A stretch of DNA of 42,895 nucleotides from Solobacterium sp. (GTDB lineage Bacteria > Bacillota_I > Bacilli_A > Erysipelotrichales > Erysipelotrichaceae): NCBI GenBank assembly GCA_017543025.1, contig JAFYGX010000237.1, forward strand, positions 1-42,895. The letters are read 5' to 3'. Both the position numbers and the translations under genes were made by a program. Positions 1-6,643 of this stretch are shown here, in pieces; the first letter of the stretch is position 1; each line of letters starts with the position of its first letter. The notes under the pieces are model-generated. The model was not told the DNA's origin. It was given only the letters and a program-made list of their open reading frames with translations, and made no database searches.

Positions 1-48
1 ATGTATGAAGCGATGATTCAGAATCAAACTGCTCAGAAACAAAAGTAA
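1..48 (+). CDS. 3' end of a truncated gene, possibly tnpB
   Basis: Frame 1 is open from the first base and ends with TAA at 46-48, giving a short polar tail (MYEAMIQNQTAQKQK). The first ATG is probably internal, because the window cuts the gene. The tail alone does not identify the protein. The structured sequence that follows immediately (stems at 48-134) resembles the 3' scaffold downstream of tnpB in IS200/IS605-type elements, so a TnpB C-terminus is the best guess, but it is inference. Confidence 0.25.
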   Translation: MYEAMIQNQTAQKQK

Positions 49-150
49 TCCGGATTAAACCGGATATGGGAGACGTGAATCCCCAGGAATCCGAAAGGAT
101 TCCCTTGAAACCACGTGAGATTGCGCAAGCAATCACTCGTGTTAATTCAT
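48..150 (+). ncRNA. Structured RNA-like tail, possible omega-RNA scaffold of a TnpB element
   Basis: Three helices follow the truncated gene. ATCCGG (48-53) pairs with CCGGAT (60-65). GGAATCC (86-92) pairs with GGATTCC (97-103) around a GAAA tetraloop. GATTGC (119-124) pairs with GCAATC (129-134) around a GCAA tetraloop. ACGTG (73-77) can close the second hairpin with CACGT (112-116). Two GNRA-capped perfect stems inside a closing helix indicate a folded RNA. Position right behind a truncated ORF suggests the guide-RNA scaffold at the right end of an IS200/IS605-type element; that assignment rests on context and general resemblance, not on a search. Confidence 0.4.
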
Positions 151-215
151 GGAATGATTTATCCGCAGATGGCTTACAGCGAAATCTATTACGATACCGA
201 TGTTCCGATTGTTTA

Positions 216-313
216 TTACAAAGTTGATTTCCCCTAATTTACAAACTTCCAGTCCCGGTTTTACAAAATATAATTCCGCAATATTACAAAACATAATTCA
301 CCATTTTTACAAA
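216..313. repeat. Five TTACAAA repeats at 22-23 bp spacing
   Basis: The heptamer TTACAAA occurs at 216, 239, 261, 284 and 307, so the spacing is 23, 22, 23 and 23 bp. Three units also share an ATTYC core further in (for example TTACAAAATATAATTCCGCA). Regular two-turn spacing on one face of the helix is what protein-binding iterons look like. Multiple transposase sites of about this spacing are known at the ends of IS21-, Tn7- and Mu-type elements, so a relic end of such an element is likely. A replication or partition iteron is an alternative, but no initiator gene is visible. Confidence 0.6.
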
Positions 314-537
314 TTAGAAAAAGTATGTAGTGCACAAAAATCTACCAGTCGTGAAGATGCCGGGTTTTATGGAAGGTTTGGGCAAAGGAAAAAATCAGAA
401 CGTTCTGATTTTTATTGTGTGATACGATTAAACAGACATTCCGAACAGCGGACATGATCTGTGACAGACATCTCCATGCATGAGGCTGCAGGAGTCAGGG
501 ATGCTGTTTTGTTTCGGGAAAATGAAGAGGTGAACAG
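314..537. other. Intergenic region upstream of the membrane protein gene
   Basis: No convincing gene is seen here. It holds a palindromic terminator at 390-413 and, at its right end, the ribosome binding site GAGGTG for the gene starting at 538. A degenerate sixth iteron-like GCACAAA lies at 332. Confidence 0.4.
390..413. terminator. Palindromic, bidirectional terminator
   Basis: A 24-bp perfect palindrome has the half AAAAATCAGAAC. As RNA it folds to a 10-bp stem with an ACGT loop, with A-run and T-run arms on both sides, so it can terminate in both directions and insulates the mobile debris on the left from the gene at 538. Confidence 0.6.
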
Positions 538-1278
538 ATGGATTTGAGATTATATTTGTTTTATCTGTTGATTCCGGTGTCGGTGATTCTGGTGATCATT
601 GTGATTCTGAAGAGAAATAAAGCCAGGCATCTGGAACAGATAGATAAAGAAGTGGTTTCACTGTTTGAAAAGATCTGGAAAAGAAATGAACCTGATGGTT
701 CATCTGCTGAACCGTCGTTTACTGGGATGTATTACAAACTGTTGCAGAAGACATATCTTTATGAAGAAGCAGAAGTAATGATCAATAAAAGCGAATACTA
801 CATATTTAAACTTCTGGTTCTGTTTGTGATTCTGACCATACCGTTACTTGTTGTGTTTCTGATGACAAAGAAGGAGTTCATACTCGGTGATAACGAGTGG
901 AACAATTTCTATCTGTATATCACGGTTCTGCTTCCGTTATCATTTGCCTATCTGCTGAAAAAGTATATTGATATGAAACAGTACCGGCCAAACTGGATCC
1001 ACCATGCGCGTGTGAGAGTAAACATGGAATGGAAAATGATGGAATTCATCAAAGATTATGAACTGCAGAGAACCGGTAAAAATGAGAAAGAAACAGCAGA
1101 ATTACTTACAGCACTGAAAGTGGCCTTTGTAAATGATACCTGTAATCTGTGGAAAGAGAGTATGGATAACTCACCGGAACTCGATCCGAATAAAATGAAG
1201 GAATTCAATCTGATTGATGAAATCCGTGCAGTGTTTCAGACAGAAGCAAAGGAAGTAAAGAATAAAAATAAGCAGTAA
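538..1278 (+). CDS. Hypothetical membrane protein with three transmembrane segments
   Basis: The 246-residue protein has hydrophobic segments at about residues 4-25, 88-109 and 123-141. A charged cytoplasmic-type stretch (about 26-87) lies between the first two, and a long soluble charged C-terminal part (about 145-246) contains no motif I recognise. The start is set by GAGGTG eight bases before the ATG. No neighbour clearly shares an operon with it: a terminator follows at 1307. The family is unknown to me and the function cannot be inferred. Confidence 0.75.
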   Translation: MDLRLYLFYLLIPVSVILVIIVILKRNKARHLEQIDKEVVSLFEKIWKRNEPDGSSAEPSFTGMYYKLLQKTYLYEEAEVMINKSEYYIFKLLVLFVILTIPLLVVFLMTKKEFILGDNEWNNFYLYITVLLPLSFAYLLKKYIDMKQYRPNWIHHARVRVNMEWKMMEFIKDYELQRTGKNEKETAELLTALKVAFVNDTCNLWKESMDNSPELDPNKMKEFNLIDEIRAVFQTEAKEVKNKNKQ

Positions 1279-1306
1279 CATCCGGCTGCACAGTACACAA
1301 AACAAT

Positions 1307-1345
1307 ACAGACACTACCTGAAAATATGGGGGTGTCTGTTTTCTT
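1307..1345 (+). terminator. Rho-independent terminator after the membrane protein gene
   Basis: ACAGACAC (1307-1314) pairs perfectly with GTGTCTGT (1332-1339), and the downstream arm runs into TTTTCTTT. It ends the transcript of the gene that stops at 1278. Confidence 0.7.
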
Positions 1346-1462
1346 TGGCTCAATTCCGGAGTTGTTCAGGCGCAGATTGAATGCAAGCGGGAAAAATCAA
1401 TCAGTGCCTGCTGAAACAGGGAAAATACTTTTCATATAATAAACATACAGGAGGAAAGCGGA

Positions 1463-1732
1463 ATGAGCGAAAGCAAAACAGTATACTGTCTCATCCGGAA
1501 GCGAATTCCGGGAAAGATCGTACACGGGAACCATTATGTATACGAAAACGGTGACTGGAAGCCGGATAACGAGCATATTATCGCTGACTGTATTTACGGG
1601 TATGATGCATCAGAAGAGCCGGACTCTCCGTATGGGTTCGGCAATACAGACATCATGGATGAACTGGAATATATCACAGAAGAGGAAGCGAATGAAGTGA
1701 TACGGAGAATCAGGGAAAGAGGGAACGTCTGA
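1463..1732 (+). CDS. Small hypothetical protein
   Basis: An 89-residue acidic protein with a good AGGAGG site before the ATG. It carries aromatic-rich stretches (NHYVYENGDWKPDNEH) and an amphipathic C-terminal helix rich in Glu and Arg (about residues 68-87). No signal peptide or membrane segment is present. The stop codon lies one base before the start of the XRE/HD gene, so the two are almost certainly co-transcribed and translationally coupled. I do not recognise the family. Confidence 0.75.
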   Translation: MSESKTVYCLIRKRIPGKIVHGNHYVYENGDWKPDNEHIIADCIYGYDASEEPDSPYGFGNTDIMDELEYITEEEANEVIRRIRERGNV

Positions 1733-1733
1733 T

Positions 1734-2546
1734 ATGAGCATAGGAGAAAATATCCGCCGGATCCGGGAAGAACGGGGACTGACACAGGAAAATCTGGCAG
1801 ACAAGCTGGATGTCAGCTTTCAGTCTGTATCTGCCTGGGAACGGGATGTGAATCATCCGGATGTCGACAATCTGGTACGGATTTCCGATGTGCTGAATGT
1901 CGGCGTCGATGCGCTTGTCCGGGATAACCCGCACCCGTTTGTGACAACTGAAACACTGTTTGATATGGACCGCATGAAAACGTATATCAAAACCGTTGCG
2001 AGAGAGCACGGACTGAAGGATACGCTGAACGCAGCCGACTTTGCGAAGACCGCACATGAAGGGCAATATCGGAAACACTCCGCGGTTCCATATTTCTACC
2101 ATCCGCTGAATCTTGCCTGTCATGCACTGGCAATGGGGCTGTATGACGATGCGCTGATCAGCGCCTGCCTTCTGCACGATGTGGTGGAAGACTGCGGCGT
2201 AAGGACAGAAGACCTGCCAGTTTGCGAAGAAACTAAAGAAATCGTCCGATTGCTTACCAAAGAAGAAAACGGATATAAGAAAAAGGAAGAAGCGTATTAT
2301 CAGGCAATTCTTGAAAACCCGAAAGCATGTGTGGTCAAATGCCTTGATCGCTGCAATAATTTGACGACCATGGTGTGGGGATTCAGCCGGAACGGGATGC
2401 GGAAGTATATCAGGGAAACAGATAGATGGTACCCGCAGATGCTGAGAGTGATCAAAGCACAGCCGGAGTACTTCCATGCGGCCTGGCTTCTGAAATATCA
2501 GATCGAAAGCATGGCGGATATCTACAAGCGCTTCCTGCAGGGATAA
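1734..2546 (+). CDS. XRE-family HTH protein fused to a SpoT-like HD hydrolase domain
   Basis: The 270-residue protein begins with a typical XRE helix-turn-helix (residues about 4-60, with the LTQENLADKLDVS recognition region). From about residue 100 it has an HD domain of the RelA/SpoT hydrolase type: TAHEGQYRKHS, HPLNLA (His123), the HD pair at 148-149, VVED at 150-153, and CLDRCNNL around Asp205, which matches the KLADRLHN motif of (p)ppGpp hydrolases. No synthetase domain follows, so a stand-alone small-alarmone or nucleotide hydrolase is likely, with the HTH giving DNA binding or sensing. The gene is coupled to the small ORF upstream with a one-base gap. Confidence 0.8.
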   Translation: MSIGENIRRIREERGLTQENLADKLDVSFQSVSAWERDVNHPDVDNLVRISDVLNVGVDALVRDNPHPFVTTETLFDMDRMKTYIKTVAREHGLKDTLNAADFAKTAHEGQYRKHSAVPYFYHPLNLACHALAMGLYDDALISACLLHDVVEDCGVRTEDLPVCEETKEIVRLLTKEENGYKKKEEAYYQAILENPKACVVKCLDRCNNLTTMVWGFSRNGMRKYIRETDRWYPQMLRVIKAQPEYFHAAWLLKYQIESMADIYKRFLQG

Positions 2547-2655
2547 CGGCAGGGTTCGGCGGGATTTCCGGTGTTCCGGCTCAGAGATCATTTCGGGAAG
2601 AACATCAGCCGGACAGCAGCGGCGTGATCGGTAATACGAAGCGTATCAGTTTCAT

Positions 2656-2680
2656 AAAAAAACCGCTCCTGTCGGAACGG
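2656..2680 (-). terminator. Terminator of the FAD-dependent protein gene
   Basis: Read on the minus strand, CCGTTCC pairs with GGAGCGG around a GACA loop (2663-2680) and is followed by seven Ts (the A-run at 2656-2662). Confidence 0.7.
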
Positions 2681-2708
2681 CTGTGAAACAGGGGATCCAT
2701 CAGTTTAA

Positions 2709-4289
2709 TTAAACAAACGGACGGTAGCGCTGCAGAATCTTTTCTGCACATCTGACGCCGTCAATTGCAGAGCTGACAATACCTCCGGCATAACCTGCAC
2801 CTTCACCGGACGGAAAAATTCCTTTCGTGGAGGATTCCAGAGTCTGGCTGTCTCTTATGATCCGGATGGGGGAACTGGTACGTGTCTCAACGCCGGTGAA
2901 TAATGCACCTTCTGTGGTGAATCCCGGGAAGATGGACTCCGTGTGTACAAGCATTTCTTTCAGAGACTGGTTCATCACGGGGGAGAACAGCCGGGAAAGG
3001 TCGGTCATTTCTGTTCCGAGCGCATAGGTCGGAAGAACAGATGAAGGCGTGTTCGAAGCGGATGGGTCAAGATAATGGGCAATTGTCTCACAGGGGGCTT
3101 TTCCGTTTCCGAGCCTGTATGCGGCATGTTCCAGCCTTTCCTGAAATTCCAGTCCGGCAAACAGCCCTTCCCCGTAGTCACTCGGATCCACCTGAATGAC
3201 AAGGGCAGAATTTGCATTTTTCCCATCGCGTCTGCTGTAGGACATACCGTTGGTGACAATCGTCTGTTCGGTGCTTTCAGCCGGAATGACATACCCTCCG
3301 GGGCACATGCAGAAGGAGTAAACGCCCTTCTTAAAGGACGAAGTATGTGACAGATGATATTCTGCCGGCGGCAGAACAGAAGGATCAGAAATGTTCCGAT
3401 ACTGTCTGGCATTGATGAATTCCTGCAGATGTTCGCATCGCAATCCGGCTGCGAACTGTTTGGCAGAAAGAGCGAGTCCTGCACGATTCAGCATATGAAA
3501 CGTATCGCGGGCGGAATGACCGATCGCCAGGATCAGGGCTTCAGCCGGCAGCTCTTCTCCCTGCTCGGTAATGACAGCGCACAGCCTGCCGTTCTGTATC
3601 ACGAGATCCTGCATGGCTGTTTCAAACCGGATCTCTCCGCCAAGGGATTCGATTTCGCTGCGGATCGCAATATTGATGGAACGAAACCGGTCAGTACCGA
3701 TATGCGGATGGTTCAGCCAGGCAATGGATGGGTCTGCGCCGGCGCGGATCAGTTCCTGCAGGATCAATGCGACACGGGGATCCTTCACGCGTGTCGTGAG
3801 CTTTCCGTCAGAGAATGCACCGGCTCCGCCTTCCCCGAACTGAACATTCCGTCTCGTGTCAAGGATACCGGTTTTCCAGTAATGATCGACAGCCGCAACC
3901 CGGTCTTCCGTTTTCGGGCCGCGCTCAAGAATCAGCGGGCGATATCCCGCTTTCGCAAGCAGCAGACCTGCTGCCATGCCGCATGGCCCGAAGCCGGCAA
4001 TCACCGGCCGGTTCTGCAGGATTTCGTCTCCGCGCTCCGGCAGCTGATAGCGAAACGGAGTAACGCTGCGGGCTGTTTTTTTATTGCGGGAAAGAAAAGA
4101 AGCTTCATTGTTCAGCTCGAAAGTGATCTGATACAGAAAAGCAGCAGGATGATTTGGCCTTGCGTCCAGTGACCGTCTTGTGATGGAAACAGAACGGACG
4201 TCTTCCGTTCTGATATGGTATTTCTTTACAGCGCGGTCAATCGGATCGCCGCTGTCCTGTATCGGTATTCGCAGTTCAAGTTCAATCAT
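2709..4289 (-). CDS. NAD(P)/FAD-dependent dehydrogenase-like protein (COG2509 type)
   Basis: The 526-residue flavoprotein has a short N-terminal domain (MIELELRIPIQ onward) and then a dinucleotide-binding GxGxxG loop (VIAGFGPCGMAAGLLLAKAG, about residues 95-115) followed by an acidic ERG. The central part includes the GEGGAGAFSDGKL segment. The end has PSGEGAGYAGGIVSSAIDG, the second FAD contact typical of these oxidoreductases. This matches the uncharacterised FAD-dependent dehydrogenase family common in Bacillota; the substrate is unknown. A longer ORF reaches to 4388, but those extra codons run through the terminator of the upstream gene. The start at 4289 has a purine-rich AAGGAACGGAAAG ahead of it and begins with the conserved N-terminus. 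Confidence 0.8.
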   Translation of the reverse strand: MIELELRIPIQDSGDPIDRAVKKYHIRTEDVRSVSITRRSLDARPNHPAAFLYQITFELNNEASFLSRNKKTARSVTPFRYQLPERGDEILQNRPVIAGFGPCGMAAGLLLAKAGYRPLILERGPKTEDRVAAVDHYWKTGILDTRRNVQFGEGGAGAFSDGKLTTRVKDPRVALILQELIRAGADPSIAWLNHPHIGTDRFRSINIAIRSEIESLGGEIRFETAMQDLVIQNGRLCAVITEQGEELPAEALILAIGHSARDTFHMLNRAGLALSAKQFAAGLRCEHLQEFINARQYRNISDPSVLPPAEYHLSHTSSFKKGVYSFCMCPGGYVIPAESTEQTIVTNGMSYSRRDGKNANSALVIQVDPSDYGEGLFAGLEFQERLEHAAYRLGNGKAPCETIAHYLDPSASNTPSSVLPTYALGTEMTDLSRLFSPVMNQSLKEMLVHTESIFPGFTTEGALFTGVETRTSSPIRIIRDSQTLESSTKGIFPSGEGAGYAGGIVSSAIDGVRCAEKILQRYRPFV

Positions 4290-4344
4290 AATCGTCTTTC
4301 CGTTCCTTCGACATTGTAGCAGAAGAAAAAGGGATGAAACAGAA

Positions 4345-4386
4345 CGGAAAACCCGCTTGCCGGGCAGTATCCGGAAAACGGGTTTC
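4345..4386 (-). terminator. Terminator of the NHLM-type ABC exporter operon
   Basis: On the minus strand AAACCCG (plus 4379-4385) pairs with CGGGTTT (plus 4349-4355), with internal CCGG pairing, and runs into TTTTCC. It lies just after the stop of the exporter's second gene. Confidence 0.6.
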
Positions 4387-4393
4387 ATGTGGT

Positions 4394-6631
4394 TCAGGAA
4401 GTGAGGACAGTTCTGGCTTCTGCTTTCTTTCCGGCTCGTCTGCGAGCAGTATCCTTCTCTTCCTGCAGAAGCTGTTTTTCGACCAGCTTTGCGAATTTTC
4501 CGTTCAGTGACATCAGTTCATCATACGTGCCGGACTCAGCGATCACACCGTCTTCCAGCAGGATGATTCTGTCGCAGTTCACTACGGTGGAGAGCCTGTG
4601 TGCGATCATGATCACCGTGCAGGTCAGCTGATTGACAGAGTCGAGTACCTGTTTCTGCGTTACATTGTCGAGCGCGGAGGTAGCCTCATCGAGAATCAGA
4701 ATTTTCGGATTTCCGACCAGAGCCCGTGCAATGAGCAGACGCTGGCGCTGGCCGCCGGAGAACCCGCTGGAATTGGATTCCGTGATCTCCGTGTTCAGCT
4801 GGAGGGGGAGGGAGCGGATATAATCCGCAATACATGCTTTTTCCAGTGCATTCCAGACATCTTCTTCTGTTACATCTTCCGGAGCTCCGAAAGTGACGTT
4901 GCTGTAGATGGTGCCGGGGAAGAGCTTGCTGAACTGGAAGACAGAACCGATTTTCTGACGCAGTGATTTCTGATTCAGCTGATTGATATCCTTTTCGTCA
5001 TAATAGACAGCTCCGCTTGCCGGGGTTTCCATACCCATGAGGATTTTGAGCAGCGTGCTCTTGCCGCAGCCGCTTTCACCGACAATCGCAATTTTCTCGC
5101 CGGCTCTGATGTTCAGGGAGATGCCGCGCAGACAGCCGCGGGAATCACCTTCATAGGCGAACCAGATATCATCAGCCCGGATTCTTCCTTCCAGTTTGCG
5201 GACAAATTCCGCATCCGGGTTCTGTTCGTATTTTGCCTTGAAGATCGGCGCAACATTATCCGCAGGATTATTTATTCTGAAAATATTGCTCATCATGCCG
5301 GTAAGCGTGGAAGATACCGAAAGAATCATGGAATATGCGGTGGTAAATACCATGTAGGTTTCTCTGGAAAGACCGTGGATTGCCGAAAGCCCCATCAGAG
5401 TGACGGTAGCTGCGCTGGAGAGCAGAGTCATGATTGCGCCTTTGTGCTTCAGGATGAAGGGCTCGTTGTAATCGTAGTGCAGGATGTTGCGGTAATTGCC
5501 GGCCCATTTTGTGAAGACAGCTTTTTCGGCACCCATTCCCTTGATCTTCTGAATTCCGCGGACAATGGAATAGAAGAAACTTCTGTTTTCCATGTCGAAG
5601 GCCAGGGTCTTGCGGTAGATGAGTGCGTTGACGACTGCGGCGATCACAGAGACAAGGATCTGGAGTGCGATGAAAAGAAGAGCCGGGGCATAGAGTTCCG
5701 GAGCGATCTGTTTCATCTGTCCGAGGTAAACGGAAGAAAAAGAGAAATTCAGCAGAATATCCAGAAAGATATTGATGATCATATCAGAGAGGCCCGTACA
5801 GTTGGAAATACGGGTGGAAAGCTTTCCCGAAGAGTTATCGGCAAAGAAGGAGCGGGGAAGATGAAGCACTTTTGCGATGACATCTGCCTGGATTCGGATG
5901 GATACCCGTTTTTTCAGATAGTAGAGAGATCTCTGTTTTATCAGGGAAACCGCGCCGCGGACAAGGTTGATGATCATGAAGATTGCCGCAACGGACAGCA
6001 GCGTCTTCGTCTGTGCGTTCGGATCATTCAGAAAGGTGTTGTAGACATAATTCGAGATACGCGGCAGAAGAAGACCGAGCATAGAAACGATCGCAGTAGA
6101 GACAATCAGGCTGATGAAATCATAGATTGTCATGTATTTCAGCGTGTTTACGATAAAGGTGAGAATGATGGAATCATATACAGCCATCGGCTGGTTCAGA
6201 ACATAACATTCCGGTTTCAGAGAGCGGATGAATTTTTTTGTGGCACGGCCGCGTCTGGAATCGTGCGGGCAGTACCACCGATACCCGATCAGGGTGGGGT
6301 TGATAGCGACGACCTTGCCGTCCTGACGGAAGGCAAGAATATATTCGGTACGATCCTTTGCCTGATGGACAACCGATTTTTCATGCCGATACATGATGCC
6401 CTGAGCATCCAGCATGGATTCCAGCACCGCTTCTACTGAACGGAAGCCGAACTGGCGATGCGCGGGGATATGAAAACGGTCAAGGAAATAGAGCACAGCG
6501 CTCTGCATGTCATCGATTTCATTTTCCATCCGGGCAAGAGTCGTATCCTGGAGCAGAGCTTCCTTTGCGTACTGCTCCATTACCGTATTGTTTTCTTCCT
6601 TTTTCCGGATCAGTTCGGAATAGATTCCCAT
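4394..6631 (-). CDS. NHLM-type ABC transporter permease/ATP-binding subunit (second subunit)
   Basis: The 745-residue protein has an N-terminal soluble extension (about 1-165), a six-helix ABC exporter membrane domain (about 165-450) and a nucleotide-binding domain with Walker A GESGCGKST, signature FSGGQRQR, Walker B ILILDEATSALD and the H-loop IAHRLST. An N-terminal extension that ends in a Tyr/Trp-rich segment before the first helix is the layout of the second ABC subunit of NHLM systems, which export Nif11- or nitrile-hydratase-leader peptides. The start has GAGGGGG upstream and lies 12 bases after the partner gene's stop, so the two form an operon and probably a heterodimer. No HlyD-like adaptor or modification enzyme is nearby. 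The substrate is unknown. Confidence 0.8.
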   Translation of the reverse strand: MGIYSELIRKKEENNTVMEQYAKEALLQDTTLARMENEIDDMQSAVLYFLDRFHIPAHRQFGFRSVEAVLESMLDAQGIMYRHEKSVVHQAKDRTEYILAFRQDGKVVAINPTLIGYRWYCPHDSRRGRATKKFIRSLKPECYVLNQPMAVYDSIILTFIVNTLKYMTIYDFISLIVSTAIVSMLGLLLPRISNYVYNTFLNDPNAQTKTLLSVAAIFMIINLVRGAVSLIKQRSLYYLKKRVSIRIQADVIAKVLHLPRSFFADNSSGKLSTRISNCTGLSDMIINIFLDILLNFSFSSVYLGQMKQIAPELYAPALLFIALQILVSVIAAVVNALIYRKTLAFDMENRSFFYSIVRGIQKIKGMGAEKAVFTKWAGNYRNILHYDYNEPFILKHKGAIMTLLSSAATVTLMGLSAIHGLSRETYMVFTTAYSMILSVSSTLTGMMSNIFRINNPADNVAPIFKAKYEQNPDAEFVRKLEGRIRADDIWFAYEGDSRGCLRGISLNIRAGEKIAIVGESGCGKSTLLKILMGMETPASGAVYYDEKDINQLNQKSLRQKIGSVFQFSKLFPGTIYSNVTFGAPEDVTEEDVWNALEKACIADYIRSLPLQLNTEITESNSSGFSGGQRQRLLIARALVGNPKILILDEATSALDNVTQKQVLDSVNQLTCTVIMIAHRLSTVVNCDRIILLEDGVIAESGTYDELMSLNGKFAKLVEKQLLQEEKDTARRRAGKKAEARTVLTS

Positions 6632-6643
6632 AAGGCCCCCTCT

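Noticed and set aside
216..313. CRISPR array
   Set aside because: The repeated unit is only seven strongly conserved bases with 15-16 bases between copies, too short for CRISPR repeats and spacers, and no cas gene is present.
200..457. 85-codon ORF across the TTACAAA array
   Set aside because: Its composition follows the repeats and the palindromic terminator; no binding site and no protein-like pattern.
3354..4172. Long plus-strand ORFs opposite the FAD-dependent gene and similar antisense ORFs elsewhere (for example 5375-6439 and 7610-8833)
   Set aside because: They mirror the codon pattern of the real genes on the other strand and carry no recognisable domain or start signals.
4290..4388. 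N-terminal extension of the FAD-dependent protein
   Set aside because: These codons run through the terminator of the exporter operon and lack a ribosome binding site. The conserved start is at 4289.
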